A stretch of DNA of 64,000 nt from a bacterium (GTDB taxonomy: Bacteria > JAJVIF01). This document shows positions 1 to 9,681 of the stretch, piece after piece. A program made the position numbers and the translations under genes. Each line of letters starts with the position of its first letter. The stretch's first letter is position 1. The stretch spans positions 895,353 to 959,352 of the forward strand of contig JAJVIF010000001.1 of NCBI GenBank assembly GCA_022072165.1. Direction: 5' to 3'. Under the pieces are notes generated by a model. The model saw only the letters and a list, made by a program, of their open reading frames with translations. It was not told where the DNA came from and did no database searches.

Positions 1-1818
1 GTACTGGGTGGGGACTTCCACTTCGATGTCGTAGATCGGCTCCAGCAGGATCGGCTGGGCCATCAGCACACCCTTCTTGTACCCGATGGAAGCGGCGATC
101 TTGAAGGCCATTTCGGAGCTGTCGACCGGGTGGTAGCTGCCGTCATAGAGCGAGATCTTCATGTCGACCGCCGGGAACCCGGCGACTGCGCCCCGCTCCA
201 TGGCTTCGACAAGCCCCTTCTCCACGGCCGGGATGAAGTTGTTCGGGACCACACCACCGACCACGGCATCGACGAACTCGAAGCCACCGCCCCGGGGGAG
301 AGGCTCCAGGCGAAGCCAGGTGTCGCCGAACTGTCCGCGACCGCCGGACTGCTTCTTGTGGCGTCCCTGGACTTCCGCCCGTCCCTTGATGGTCTCTTTG
401 TACGCAATCTCCGGGCGATGGGTGTCGACCTGCGTGTTGAAGCGCTTGGCCAGACGTCCCAGCATGATGTCGACATGAAGCTGACCCATGCCGGAGACGA
501 TGGTCTCGTGGGTTTCCGGGTCGCGATTCCAGTGGAACAGCGGGTCCTCTTCGGCGAGGCGCTGGAGCCCCGAAGAAAGCCGGGTTTCGTCATTCTTGGT
601 CTTCGGTGTGATGGCGAGAAAGACGACCGGGCTGCTGAGCTTCAGGGGCGGGAAGACCACCGGTGCAGCTTCAGTGGCGAGGCTGTCGCCCGTATGCGCT
701 GACTCCAGCTTGCCGATCGCGCCGATTTCACCTGCGGAGAGGGAGTCGACCTGGACGACCTCCTTACCCTTGAGCAGGTAACAGTTGCCTGCCTTGCTCC
801 GCTCGCTCTTGCTGCTGTTGTAGACCTGCATCTCCGGCTTGAAGACGCCGGAAAAGACCCGAATCACCGACAGCTTGCCGATGAACTGATCAATCGAGGT
901 CTTGATCACCAGAGCTGCCGGCAGGCCGTCGGTCTTGCTATCCACCACGGCATCGCCGCCGTTGAGGGTCGCCGCCTGTGGCGGCATATCGGCAGGGCCG
1001 GGGAAGATATCGACCAGGCTGTCCAGCAGAGATGCCACCCCGAGGAGGTCTTTGGAAGAGCCACAGAGGACCGGAATCACCTCCCCGCGGCTGATCGCTG
1101 CCCGGAGGGCGGCGGTCAGCTGCTCATAGGGAAGATGACCTTCCTCGAGGTACTGATTCATCAGGGCCTCGTCGGAGACCGCGACATTCTCCACCAGCGT
1201 GTTGTGGGCTTCCTGCGCGATATCCGCGAGATCTGCCGGGACATCCTGTTCCACGATCTGGCCGCTGGCATCCTTGATGAAGGCCCGCATCTTCAGGAGA
1301 TTGATGACTCCTTTGAATTCCGCGCCTTCGCCGACCGGGATGCGGAGCGGCGTTATACCGCTGTACATCTCGCTGAGGTCCTTCACCGACTGGTTGAAGT
1401 TCGCATTCTCGGCGGCCATTCGGTCGATGAAGAAGGCCCGGGCTTTTCCGAGGTCGCTCGCCCACTCCATCGGCTTCGAGGTTCCCACCATGAAGCCATC
1501 GACTGCGCTCAGAACGCCAATGGCGATGTCCACACCCCGCAGGATGGCCGCCGCTTCATGAAAGAAGTCCATCGCCCCGGGGCAGTCCGCCAGAGTAATC
1601 CGGTGCCCCCGGTGCTCGATGGGAAAGAAGGCGGTCGACAGCGACTGACGTCGGTCCTTTTCGTCTTCCAGATAGTCGAAGACCGTGTTACCAGCAGCGA
1701 CATCCCCCATCCGGGAGGACCCTCCCGTGACATGGACCATGGCTTCCGCCAGGGAGGTCTTGCCGCTGCCGGCCTGCCCAATGAGGGCGACATTGCGCAG
1801 CTTAGACAGCTCAAACAT
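1..1818 (-). CDS. Elongation factor G-like GTPase (C-terminus cut by window edge)
   Basis: This is a translational-GTPase-type protein whose frame stays open to the window edge, so its C-terminus is missing. It starts at the ATG at 1818 (MFELSKLRNVALIGQAG). The P-loop reads GQAGSGKTS and G3 reads DCPG, followed by EF-G-like domains II to IV. The GQAGSGKTS loop resembles the EF-G-like paralogue family rather than canonical EF-G, which has AHIDAGKTT. The G4 motif, normally NKxD, reads DRMA (segment IDRMAAENANF), so the guanine-specifying Asp appears to be lost. I infer a ribosome-associated or regulatory paralogue. EF-G-like family membership is secure; the function is not. Confidence 0.9.
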   Translation of the reverse strand, partial: MFELSKLRNVALIGQAGSGKTSLAEAMVHVTGGSSRMGDVAAGNTVFDYLEDEKDRRQSLSTAFFPIEHRGHRITLADCPGAMDFFHEAAAILRGVDIAIGVLSAVDGFMVGTSKPMEWASDLGKARAFFIDRMAAENANFNQSVKDLSEMYSGITPLRIPVGEGAEFKGVINLLKMRAFIKDASGQIVEQDVPADLADIAQEAHNTLVENVAVSDEALMNQYLEEGHLPYEQLTAALRAAISRGEVIPVLCGSSKDLLGVASLLDSLVDIFPGPADMPPQAATLNGGDAVVDSKTDGLPAALVIKTSIDQFIGKLSVIRVFSGVFKPEMQVYNSSKSERSKAGNCYLLKGKEVVQVDSLSAGEIGAIGKLESAHTGDSLATEAAPVVFPPLKLSSPVVFLAITPKTKNDETRLSSGLQRLAEEDPLFHWNRDPETHETIVSGMGQLHVDIMLGRLAKRFNTQVDTHRPEIAYKETIKGRAEVQGRHKKQSGGRGQFGDTWLRLEPLPRGGGFEFVDAVVGGVVPNNFIPAVEKGLVEAMERGAVAGFPAVDMKISLYDGSYHPVDSSEMAFKIAASIGYKKGVLMAQPILLEPIYDIEVEVPTQY

Positions 1819-1937
1819 CGATGCGAAGCTCCTTTGTGGCTGACGATCGCCTCCCAGCGAGTGGGAGGCCCCTTGGCTTAGGTGGCGATCCGCGTGTCGC
1901 GCATCGCTCCGGACATCCTGCAATGCTGGCAGGGGAA

Positions 1938-1958
1938 GCCCCCGGAAACACCGGGGGC
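1938..1958 (-). terminator. GC-rich hairpin between the thioredoxin gene and the EF-G-like gene
   Basis: GCCCCCGG and CCGGGGGC form an 8-bp perfect stem around an AAACA loop. It lies downstream of the thioredoxin gene stop (2040) and upstream of the EF-G-like start on the minus strand. No T-run follows, so it may be a weak terminator, an RNA-stability element or an attenuator. Confidence 0.45.
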
Positions 1959-2039
1959 CTGACTGGCTCATCTTACGCGGTAACAGCGGTGTTTCTCAAC
2001 CAGCCGCGGCCACGCCGCCCCCTGCTTTCAGCGATGAAC

Positions 2040-3095
2040 CTACGGGACTTCGCTGTCCGCTTCCTCGATGGCCGCAGCGGGGTCAATCCGTCCTCCCTGC
2101 CGCTCCAAGGGCTCTTCGTCGAGCCAGTAGCGCAGGGAGTACGAGGGGTAGAGACTCTTACCTTCGATATTTCGCTCCAGCACCGGGGACCAGGTAAAGG
2201 GCGTAATCATGGCATCCATGGTCCCCTCAGGCAGGGCGATGCGCATGGTGCCGGTCAGGCGACCGTTGGCATCACTGACTTCCATGAAGTGCTCCTGAAC
2301 CACAGTCTCCGCGACTGCAAACTCGAGGACCTCGCCCGTCTTGCTGTCCTTCCGGTATGTCCCATCCGGCATCCGGAAGAGCGTCACATCGCCTGTATCG
2401 ACGTAGGACGTGACCCGTACTCCGACTTTGAGCGCGCCGGTAGGAATCTGCGGGTTGTCGACTTCCAGGACCAGGTCCAAAGGAGCTGGGGTTAACTCGG
2501 GTTCTTCAGGTGTCGGACGGGCCAGTGTTTCAAACGCGGACATGGAAATCCGGATCGGCGCGTACTGAAAGTTGGGGTCGTTGGCGATGCGCCCGGTGAT
2601 CTCGACCAGGTCCTCGCCCCGCAGGTCCCGCATCAGGATGGTGCCATCCGGGGCCAGGAGGAAGTTCGCCGGGATCCCATAGACGCCATACTCCGTGACG
2701 TAGCGACTCTGCCATCGCTGCCAGTCCGTGATGATCGGGAATGTCAGCTGGTAGTCCTCGACCACCTTGGCCAGGCGATCCCGGGTCTGTTCGTTGTCGA
2801 GACTGATTGTGATGATCTCGAAGCGCTCGTTCTGATGCTCATTCATCACCTTCACGACGTTTGGCATTTCTTCCATGCAGGGACCGCACCAGGCAGCCCA
2901 GAAGTCCACCAGGATGTGCTTGCCCTGCTGGAGGTGAGCGCCGAAGTCAAAAGCTTCACCAGTCCAGGTGTCGCCCTGGAAGGTGGGGAAAGTCATCCCC
3001 TCGGTCAGATTGACCCGTTCGGGATTTTCTTCTGCGGAAACTGCGGTTGTCAGCAGCAAGGTGCTGAGCGCGATCAGAAGCCAGGGGTGTCGCAT
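2040..3095 (-). CDS. Secreted TlpA/ResA-type thioredoxin with extra C-terminal domain
   Basis: 351 residues with an N-terminal signal peptide (MRHPWLLIALSTLLLTTAVSA). A thioredoxin-like domain spans about residues 30-165 with the redox pair in WCGPC (C70, C73) and the cis-Pro region YGIPANFLL, as in TlpA/ResA. A beta-rich C-terminal part of about 170 residues has no family I recognise. It probably acts as a periplasmic disulfide reductase, for example in cytochrome c maturation or repair; the substrate is unknown. AAGGAGG lies 10 nt before the ATG. It is read toward the EF-G-like gene. Confidence 0.85.
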   Translation of the reverse strand: MRHPWLLIALSTLLLTTAVSAEENPERVNLTEGMTFPTFQGDTWTGEAFDFGAHLQQGKHILVDFWAAWCGPCMEEMPNVVKVMNEHQNERFEIITISLDNEQTRDRLAKVVEDYQLTFPIITDWQRWQSRYVTEYGVYGIPANFLLAPDGTILMRDLRGEDLVEITGRIANDPNFQYAPIRISMSAFETLARPTPEEPELTPAPLDLVLEVDNPQIPTGALKVGVRVTSYVDTGDVTLFRMPDGTYRKDSKTGEVLEFAVAETVVQEHFMEVSDANGRLTGTMRIALPEGTMDAMITPFTWSPVLERNIEGKSLYPSYSLRYWLDEEPLERQGGRIDPAAAIEEADSEVP

Positions 3096-3133
3096 GGGCA
3101 GGGGCCCTCCTTGAGCCAGTCGGAAAGAATACG

Positions 3134-4336
3134 TTACTCCCGGTGACGATTCTCATACTCACTTTTCATTGTCGCAATTTCGAGTTGCGACTCCCGCCAG
3201 AGTTCATCTTTGGCGGCCCGGAGCGCCTGATCCAGGCCCACGGTCAGCCCCTCGGTCAGCTGCTCCTCCCAGGTGACAATGTTTGCCACCAGGTCCCGCG
3301 CCGGGACGGTCGCAAAACTCTCCTGAAAGGGAAGCTGCATGACCCGGGCCAGGCGTTGCCCCAGAGTCGGCAACTCCAGGGCTGGCGACAGTTCGGGTCC
3401 GCGGACCAAGGGGGTGGACATCACTCCTTCCCGCAGCATACTGATGTTGACCGGCTCTACCTCGCTTTTTTTCTCGGTGTAGTACTCGAACAGATTCTTC
3501 AGGCGCTTGCCCTGTTCCATCAGCTCAAAGACGATGTTGTACGCCGTGGACTCGAAGATGACCTCGTTCAGGGCCGCCTTTTCGCGTCCGCTGTAGTAGA
3601 TCATGCTGCCAACCGCTGCAACCCCGGCAGCATCGGCATAGAGGGGTTGCTGCCAGCAGAGATGCCGGGCAAACGGAGAGCGGTCGAGTATTTGTGTCAA
3701 GCCTGCAGTGGTCCAGTAGAGCGGATTCAACATCTGCAGGCAGCCGGCGGCTCCCAGAAGTCCTCCCAGGGTATGCAGTCCCAGGCTCAGCCGCGTGAGG
3801 AACCCGCCGACCCCATACCCGCGACACCCCCACTCGCTCGCCGCAGCAGCCAGCAGCCCGACCAGTTCTTCTGCGGTCAGTTCGTTCACCAGCCCCAGCC
3901 CGACCCGCAGAACCCGTGGTTGCCCGACCAGTGCACTGCCGATTCCAGCAGGCGCAGCGAGCGTCAGGCTGGCATCGGCGCAAAGATCGATTTGTGGTGT
4001 CCCGGGAATGCCAGCCCGCTGCCACGCTGCCCTGAGCAGCTCGAAGAGCTGGGGTGCATCGGCGACCCGGAGCCATCTTCCCCGGGGTTGAACCGGACGA
4101 TCGATCAGGGGAGCCAGCCAGATGCCTGCCAGGAGTGTCGCCGCCAGGGCCCAGAGGACCCGGCTGATCTGAAGTGGCACGAGTGCCTTCCACCAGAGCC
4201 AGACGACGCCTCCCAGCAACAGGCCCACGACCAGATGGAAGAGCAGGAGGGCCAGGGTCGCGAGGCCCAACTGTCCCCAGATCGCGGAGTGGTACCTCAA
4301 GGGGGGGACACGGGGAACGGGCTGGTCAGACGCCAT
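3134..4336 (-). CDS. M48-like membrane protein with degenerate peptidase motif
   Basis: About 400 residues when started at the ATG at 4336 (MASDQPVPRVPP). The frame is open upstream to 4531, but that would run into the divergent promoter region. Two N-terminal membrane segments (LGLATLALLLFHLVVGLLL and a following one) precede an M48/Ste24-like core. The zinc motif that should read HExxH after LTAEEL reads AAAASE (LTAEELVGLLAAAASEWG). The later ExxAD-type ligand region reads LYADAAGVAAVG. It therefore looks like a catalytically dead M48 homologue. A further hydrophobic stretch lies at LGLHTLGGLLGAAG. Function unknown; it is divergent from the ABC cassette. Confidence 0.7.
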   Translation of the reverse strand: MASDQPVPRVPPLRYHSAIWGQLGLATLALLLFHLVVGLLLGGVVWLWWKALVPLQISRVLWALAATLLAGIWLAPLIDRPVQPRGRWLRVADAPQLFELLRAAWQRAGIPGTPQIDLCADASLTLAAPAGIGSALVGQPRVLRVGLGLVNELTAEELVGLLAAAASEWGCRGYGVGGFLTRLSLGLHTLGGLLGAAGCLQMLNPLYWTTAGLTQILDRSPFARHLCWQQPLYADAAGVAAVGSMIYYSGREKAALNEVIFESTAYNIVFELMEQGKRLKNLFEYYTEKKSEVEPVNISMLREGVMSTPLVRGPELSPALELPTLGQRLARVMQLPFQESFATVPARDLVANIVTWEEQLTEGLTVGLDQALRAAKDELWRESQLEIATMKSEYENRHRE

Positions 4337-4545
4337 AAACCGGGAGGATACCCGCTGTGGAAAGCTCGCCGTTACGACAACCTGTCGAGAAAAGCTGGCA
4401 TCTTTATCCTCAGGAAGGGCTGATCTTGCACGTTCCCTGCTGGTGGTCCCGTGCAACCGGGCACAAGCAGGCTTAATCCGCCCGATAGTAAGGAGGCCCA
4501 AAACCCCTTTGTTGCGGGGAGGTTCGGGCATGGGAAGGAGCCGGC

Positions 4546-5562
4546 ATGAGCTACGAAATCGAGGTCCAGGGGCTCACCAAGACCTTTGAGGACCGGGCGG
4601 TGGTTGAAGACCTCTCCTTTACGGTGAGTTCTGGCGAGATTGTGGGCTTTCTTGGCCCCAATGGGGCTGGCAAAACCAGCACGATGCGGATGCTGACCTG
4701 CTTTTGGCCGCCGACACATGGACGCGCCCTGGTCGGCGGTTTTGATTGCTTCGAGGAGTCGATGGAAGTCCGCAAGCGTGTCGGCTACCTTCCAGAGCAT
4801 GTGCCGCTGTATACGGACATGTCAGTCATCGAATACCTGCTCTTCGTCGCGAAGGCGAAGGGGGTTGGCGCGAGGTATCAATCCGGCATCGTCGACAGCG
4901 TCATCCAGCGGACCGGGCTGGCGGAAGTCCGTCGGCAGCCGATCGCCACCCTTTCCAAGGGGTATCGGCAGCGCGTCGGCCTGGCCCAGGCCCTGGTCAA
5001 CAACCCGAAAGTCCTGATTCTGGATGAGCCGACCACCGGTCTGGATCCTGGGCAGATTATCGAGATTCGCAATCTCATCAAAGAGCTCTCCCTGGGGCAC
5101 ACGATCATCCTCTCGACCCACATCCTGCCAGAAGTCGAGATGATCTGCGACCGGGTCATCATTATCAACAAAGGCAAGATTGTCGCGACCGATACCGTGA
5201 CCAATCTGACCCGGGAACTGACGAAGACGCAAATGACATCGCTGGTGGTGGAAGGTCCGGCTGACCAGGTGAAGCTGGCGATTCGGAGTGTCGCCGGAGT
5301 ACTTGTCACCGAGCAGCACAAGTGGGAGAAGCCGAACCAGGTGCACTTCATTGTCCATGCGAATCTGGCACATGACATTCGGGGTGACCTGGCGAAAGCC
5401 ATCGTGATGGCTGGCTTCCCGTTGCTGGAAATCACCTCACATCAGATGAGCCTCGAAGACATCTTCCTGGAACTGACCAGCAAGGGGAAGCGCGTGCCGC
5501 CCCTGACTGGCCAGCACACGTCAGTCACTTCACCCGGGGCGGGTCCCCGCACCCTGCATTAG
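4546..5562 (+). CDS. ABC transporter ATP-binding protein, GldA-like
   Basis: 338 residues. Walker A is GPNGAGKTS (about 37-45), the ABC signature LSKGYRQRVGLAQAL (136-150), Walker B VLILDEP (156-162), and the switch His sits in LSTHILPEVE. It belongs to the DrrA/NatA/GldA branch that pairs with an integral permease. A GAAGGAG Shine-Dalgarno precedes the ATG. It is the first gene of a tight cassette with the GldF-like and GldG-like proteins and a DUF4340 protein. In Bacteroidetes the Gld proteins serve gliding, but the same set is widespread in non-gliding bacteria, so gliding should not be assumed. Confidence 0.9.
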   Translation: MSYEIEVQGLTKTFEDRAVVEDLSFTVSSGEIVGFLGPNGAGKTSTMRMLTCFWPPTHGRALVGGFDCFEESMEVRKRVGYLPEHVPLYTDMSVIEYLLFVAKAKGVGARYQSGIVDSVIQRTGLAEVRRQPIATLSKGYRQRVGLAQALVNNPKVLILDEPTTGLDPGQIIEIRNLIKELSLGHTIILSTHILPEVEMICDRVIIINKGKIVATDTVTNLTRELTKTQMTSLVVEGPADQVKLAIRSVAGVLVTEQHKWEKPNQVHFIVHANLAHDIRGDLAKAIVMAGFPLLEITSHQMSLEDIFLELTSKGKRVPPLTGQHTSVTSPGAGPRTLH

Positions 5563-5595
5563 CCCAGCACCCAGAATCAGTCACCGGAGGCACGG

Positions 5596-6315
5596 ATGCG
5601 CAACGTCGCTACCATCATGGAGAAAGAGCTACGGGGCTACCTCAACAGTCCCATCGCCTACATCTCCGGGTTTGTTTTTCTGCTGGTGCTGGCCTTCGCC
5701 TTCTTCCTGTTCCTGCAGGCCAAGCCCATCGACCAGGTGCTCTACAACACGACCATGATCATGGTCTGGGTGTTTCTGTTTGTCGCCCCGGCGCTGACCA
5801 TGCATCTGTTCGCCGAGGAACGACGCGCCGGCACCATCGAGCTCCTGATGACCTATCCCATTCAGGACTGGGAAGTGGTGCTGGGCAAGTACCTGGCCGC
5901 GCTGGCGCTCTTTCTGTCGTACGTGCTGCTGACCGCCATCGTCTATCCCACATTCCTGGTGATCTATGGAAGCCCTGACAAAGGGACGCTGGTCACCAGC
6001 TATCTCGGCATCATTTTGATCGGGGCGAGCTACCTCGCACTGGGAGTTCTGGCCAGTGCGCTCACCAAGAGCCAGACCGTGTCGGCCATGATCGGCATCG
6101 GGCTGCTCTTCGGGCTCATGCTCTGTTACTACGCCGGGAGTCTGGATCTCTACGGTGTGGGAAAGGTTCTGGCCTATCTGAGTCCAGTGGAACACTTCAG
6201 CAACAGCTTCGGCATCGGCGCGGTGAACACCCGCGATGTCGTCTACTTCCTGAGCTTCATTTTCTTCTTCCTCTTCGCCTCCGTCCGGGTGGTGGAGATC
6301 AAGCGGTGGCAATAA
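5596..6315 (+). CDS. ABC-2 type permease, GldF-like
   Basis: 239 residues with about six hydrophobic segments, starting with NSPIAYISGFVFLLVLAF. The segment HLFAEERRAGTIELLMTYPI is the typical ABC-2 coupling-helix region (EER..GTIE.LL). It sits 33 nt after the ATPase gene and is followed at once by the GldG-like gene, so it is very probably the membrane subunit of the same transporter. A GGAGG-like site lies before the ATG. The substrate is unknown. Confidence 0.88.
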   Translation: MRNVATIMEKELRGYLNSPIAYISGFVFLLVLAFAFFLFLQAKPIDQVLYNTTMIMVWVFLFVAPALTMHLFAEERRAGTIELLMTYPIQDWEVVLGKYLAALALFLSYVLLTAIVYPTFLVIYGSPDKGTLVTSYLGIILIGASYLALGVLASALTKSQTVSAMIGIGLLFGLMLCYYAGSLDLYGVGKVLAYLSPVEHFSNSFGIGAVNTRDVVYFLSFIFFFLFASVRVVEIKRWQ

Positions 6316-6358
6316 CCCGGTGGCCGTGGTCCCCGAACCCGAGGAGCTGAAAGAGCCC

Positions 6359-8089
6359 ATGAGCGACGCCCCAAACAACGAACTGCGCGCGATTTTCCAG
6401 GACGGAAATGCTCCTTCGCTGGAATCCGTGGTCAAGGAGACAAGGCAACGGATGGACCAGGAGGCTGGACGGGATCTCGCCCGCGAGCGGGCGGAACTCT
6501 CGCAGAGGCTCCGGACTGGCCGGATCGACCCCGAACATAAGCCCCTGCTGGACCTCGCGGCGGTGGTCGGCTTCGGCTGCCTGCTGCTGGGAGCCGCCTC
6601 GATGGCCTTTACCACGGGCGTGCATCCTGCGAGCCTGGGGCTGATGGGGCTGGGAGCCCTGTTGCTGGGTGGCTATGCCGCCATGGACTGGGCACGGGTG
6701 CGGCGACTTGTGACCTCCCGCTCGGCGCTCTACAGCGCCAACCTGGCGATTACGCTCTCCATGCTGCTGGCCATTCTGGTGGTCACGAATTTGCTGGCGA
6801 ACCGGTACTTCCATGTCTTCGACTTCACGGCACAACAGCTGAACTCGTTGTCCCCGCAGTCTGCGCAACTGATGAAGACCCTGAAGGAGTCGGGCCGGGA
6901 GATCACGGTTACCGCCTTTTACCCCAAAGATGCCGAGCACCGACAGGCGGTCCGGATTCTCGAGGAGATTTTCAGCCGCTACACCGTCCGCAATCCGCAC
7001 ATCAAATTCAGCATCGTGGATCCCGATGTCAACAAGCTGCTCGCCGAAGAGAAGGGCGTTACCAAAGCCTTCACGATCCTCTTCGAAGCGGGTAACAACG
7101 AGACCCGGATCAATTCATTCGATGAGCCCAGTATCACCAGCGCCTTCCTGAAAGTCACCAGTCCGGAATCGAAGGTGGTCTACTTCATCACCGGACACAA
7201 CGAGTACCGGATCACCAACGATGAGCAGGACGGGCTCGACAGGCTCAACGAGTACCTGGGTCGTGAAAATCTGGTAGTCAAAGAACTGTCGATTCCGAAG
7301 GAGAACGGGATCCCTGCTGACGCGGCTGCTGTCGCCCTGATTCGGCCGGCCATCACGCCCCTGCAAAATCAGGAATTCGCAGCCCTGAAGGACTACCTCG
7401 ACCGGGGCGGCAACCTGATGGTTCTGGTCGAGCCTTTTCAGGCGCCGGAAGTCGTCGCCTGGCTGGAGCCATACGGCATCAAAGTCCGGCAGGACATGGT
7501 CATCGATCTGGAGTCGAACTACTTCAACGAAGCCACCACTCCGATCCTGATGCCTGCCGAGGGCGACCATCCCCTCCTCCCGGTGACAGTCATGACCAGT
7601 GCGGGCGAGGCAGGGCTGCCGGATGCCCTCGTCACCCCCTCGGCACGGAGCCTGGAACTTGGGTCCGGCAAAGCCACCTGGACTCCGCTCTATGGCACCG
7701 GCTCTATCGTGAGCTTCGGCGAAACTCGCCAGAACTCTGATACCCCATCGTTTACTGAGGGCGAAGACATCCCCGGTCCGCTGGTCGTCGTGGCTGCCGG
7801 ACAGATGCAGGGCACTGAAACGGGGGGCCGTCTGCTCATCGCGGGTGATGCCCAGTGGCTCACCAATGACAACATCTCCCGGGAGTTCAACCGCGACTTC
7901 GCGGTCAACAGTCTCGCCTGGCTCGTCGGCTCCGAGCAGCAAATCGCTATCCGCCCCAAAGAGTTCAATACCCAAAAGGCGAACCTGAAGGGGAGTGCGC
8001 TGCAGCTGGTCAGCGCGACGATTTTCGGCATTCCGGTGTTGGTCGCCTGCCTGGGAGTCGCCGTCTGGTGGCGTCGACGAACGTGGTAA
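6359..8089 (+). CDS. GldG-like ABC-associated auxiliary protein
   Basis: About 576 residues from the ATG at 6359, chosen because GAGGAG precedes it; a GTG at 6320 is also in frame. Two N-terminal membrane helices are followed by the segment FDFTAQQLNSLSPQSAQLMKTL, typical of GldG-type proteins. A long extracytoplasmic domain of the DUF4350/IFT52-like type follows (VVYFITGHNEYR, and later LLIAGDAQWLTNDNI). A C-terminal membrane helix precedes WWRRRTW. It likely acts with the ATPase and permease just upstream. The role is inferred from gene order only. Confidence 0.85.
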   Translation: MSDAPNNELRAIFQDGNAPSLESVVKETRQRMDQEAGRDLARERAELSQRLRTGRIDPEHKPLLDLAAVVGFGCLLLGAASMAFTTGVHPASLGLMGLGALLLGGYAAMDWARVRRLVTSRSALYSANLAITLSMLLAILVVTNLLANRYFHVFDFTAQQLNSLSPQSAQLMKTLKESGREITVTAFYPKDAEHRQAVRILEEIFSRYTVRNPHIKFSIVDPDVNKLLAEEKGVTKAFTILFEAGNNETRINSFDEPSITSAFLKVTSPESKVVYFITGHNEYRITNDEQDGLDRLNEYLGRENLVVKELSIPKENGIPADAAAVALIRPAITPLQNQEFAALKDYLDRGGNLMVLVEPFQAPEVVAWLEPYGIKVRQDMVIDLESNYFNEATTPILMPAEGDHPLLPVTVMTSAGEAGLPDALVTPSARSLELGSGKATWTPLYGTGSIVSFGETRQNSDTPSFTEGEDIPGPLVVVAAGQMQGTETGGRLLIAGDAQWLTNDNISREFNRDFAVNSLAWLVGSEQQIAIRPKEFNTQKANLKGSALQLVSATIFGIPVLVACLGVAVWWRRRTW

Positions 8090-8141
8090 GTCATCCTGTA
8101 GTGTCAGCCCCGGCAGACGCGCAGTCGAAAGGTGGGCCCGC

Positions 8142-9653
8142 ATGAAGCTCAACTACATCAAGGGGTTTGTCCCGCTGCTCATCATCCTGCTTGGAGTCTT
8201 CGTCTACGTCTCGCGCCAGGATGGAAAGCAGGGCGACCGGCTGGTCCCCCTCTCAGAGCGTTATCAGGTCACCCCTCCGGCGGTGATAATGGTGGAATTC
8301 ACCACAGAGCAGGGCACCATGCGAGCAGTGCGGGAAGGAGACGCCTGGCAGATGTCGCAGCCTGGTGACTTCCCCGGAGACACCGACACGATCGAGACCT
8401 TCGTGGACGCCCTCCTGGCGCTGCAGCCCGACCGGATTCTCGAGGATTTGCCCCCCGACAAACTCACCGAATTCGGGCTCGATCAGCCTGCGGCCATGAT
8501 TCAGCTTTCCGACGACAAGCAAGTCCTTCTCAAGCTGGCCCTGGGGAGCACTACTGCTTCGGCTTCTGGCTACTACGCCAAAGTTGAGAAAGACGGCGCG
8601 ATCCTGACGCTACCGAGTGTGCAACTCAACGAGCAGATCCTGAACAAGGACCCCAATGCTTTCCGGAGCCGCCAGGTGTTCCACATTGACCGCGAAGCAC
8701 TGGCGCGCATCGAGGTGGAGTCACCGACTCGTGGGACACACTTCACCCTCGAAAAGCAGCCTGATGGCTGGATGATGACCGCGCCGATTGTCCACCGGGC
8801 CAAGGAACGCCTCATCGATGCCACCCTGATTCACTTCGAGGATCTCAAAGTTGACCAGTTCCTGCCGACTCGTCGTGAACAGGCGACTGAGCAGTCTGAC
8901 TATGGCCTCACGGTACCCGATGCCATCATCACCCTGGTGAACGCCGATGGCACCCGGCAGCAGGTCAGTCTCGGGGCACCGGGCGGCGATCTGGGCAAGC
9001 TCTACGCCACCTCTTCTGATTTGCCGGAAGTGTTCCTGGCCCAGCAGCACATCGCCGACAAAGTCCGCTGGAGCGAGGCAGACCTGAAGGAAGATCGCCT
9101 GGTGGTCTTCGCCAGCGACACCATCGGCAGCGTGGAAGTCCGGCTCCGGGGAGCGGACAACCTGGTATTGAGTCGGCTCGCGGATGGCACCTGGTCGCGC
9201 ACGATGCCGACGCCGCAGAGCTTTGGTCCGGATGAGATAACTCCGCTGATCAAAGCCCTGGTCGCCCTGGCACCGCAGGAGTATGTGCCGGCCGAAGAGG
9301 CTGCCAGCATCGATGAGTCCGACCTCGGCTTCAGTGAGTACACCCTCAAAGTCGAGCTGAAAAAGTCCGATACGTTTAAGTCACAGATGCTGACCATCGG
9401 CAAGCTCCACCGGCGGCGCGGATTCTTCACCCGCGACTCCCTTACCCCCGGGATTTATCTCCTCCCGGAAGCCCAGGTACGGGATCTGGAGCGTGAGATT
9501 GAGGCGGTCCGCGGGGGGGACGCTCAGAAGGAAGCCCAGCAAGCCTGGAGCGAGGAGCAGAAGAAGCAGGCTGAGGAAAACGCCAAGCAGGCCGCTGCTG
9601 AAGAGAAAAAGAACAAAAAGAAGGCGAAGACCGCCGCTTCCAAGAAGAAGTAG
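8142..9653 (+). CDS. DUF4340 domain protein with Lys/Glu-rich tail
   Basis: 503 residues from the ATG at 8142 (MKLNYIKGFVPLLIILLGVFVYVSR), which begins with a signal-anchor helix. The repeated motif (LPPDKLTEFGLDQPAAMIQL and later YGLTVPDAIITLV) is the hallmark of DUF4340 proteins that commonly follow GldG homologues. The last 60 or so residues form a charged, Ala/Lys/Glu-rich coiled coil ending AASKKK. It is the last gene of the cassette and ends just before a strong terminator. Probably a membrane-anchored partner of the transporter. Confidence 0.85.
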   Translation: MKLNYIKGFVPLLIILLGVFVYVSRQDGKQGDRLVPLSERYQVTPPAVIMVEFTTEQGTMRAVREGDAWQMSQPGDFPGDTDTIETFVDALLALQPDRILEDLPPDKLTEFGLDQPAAMIQLSDDKQVLLKLALGSTTASASGYYAKVEKDGAILTLPSVQLNEQILNKDPNAFRSRQVFHIDREALARIEVESPTRGTHFTLEKQPDGWMMTAPIVHRAKERLIDATLIHFEDLKVDQFLPTRREQATEQSDYGLTVPDAIITLVNADGTRQQVSLGAPGGDLGKLYATSSDLPEVFLAQQHIADKVRWSEADLKEDRLVVFASDTIGSVEVRLRGADNLVLSRLADGTWSRTMPTPQSFGPDEITPLIKALVALAPQEYVPAEEAASIDESDLGFSEYTLKVELKKSDTFKSQMLTIGKLHRRRGFFTRDSLTPGIYLLPEAQVRDLEREIEAVRGGDAQKEAQQAWSEEQKKQAEENAKQAAAEEKKNKKKAKTAASKKK

Positions 9654-9681
9654 GCCGTCGTCGGCGAAATCCTGCCGCTGC

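Noticed and set aside
3143-4423. 426-codon plus-strand open frame
   Set aside because: Antisense to the M48-like gene; Gln/Pro/Arg-rich low-complexity with no domain.
4546-9653. Gliding-motility locus
   Set aside because: Only the ABC-type Gld-like genes and DUF4340 are present; the same cassette is common in non-gliding bacteria and no gldB/K/L/M/N or spr genes are seen.
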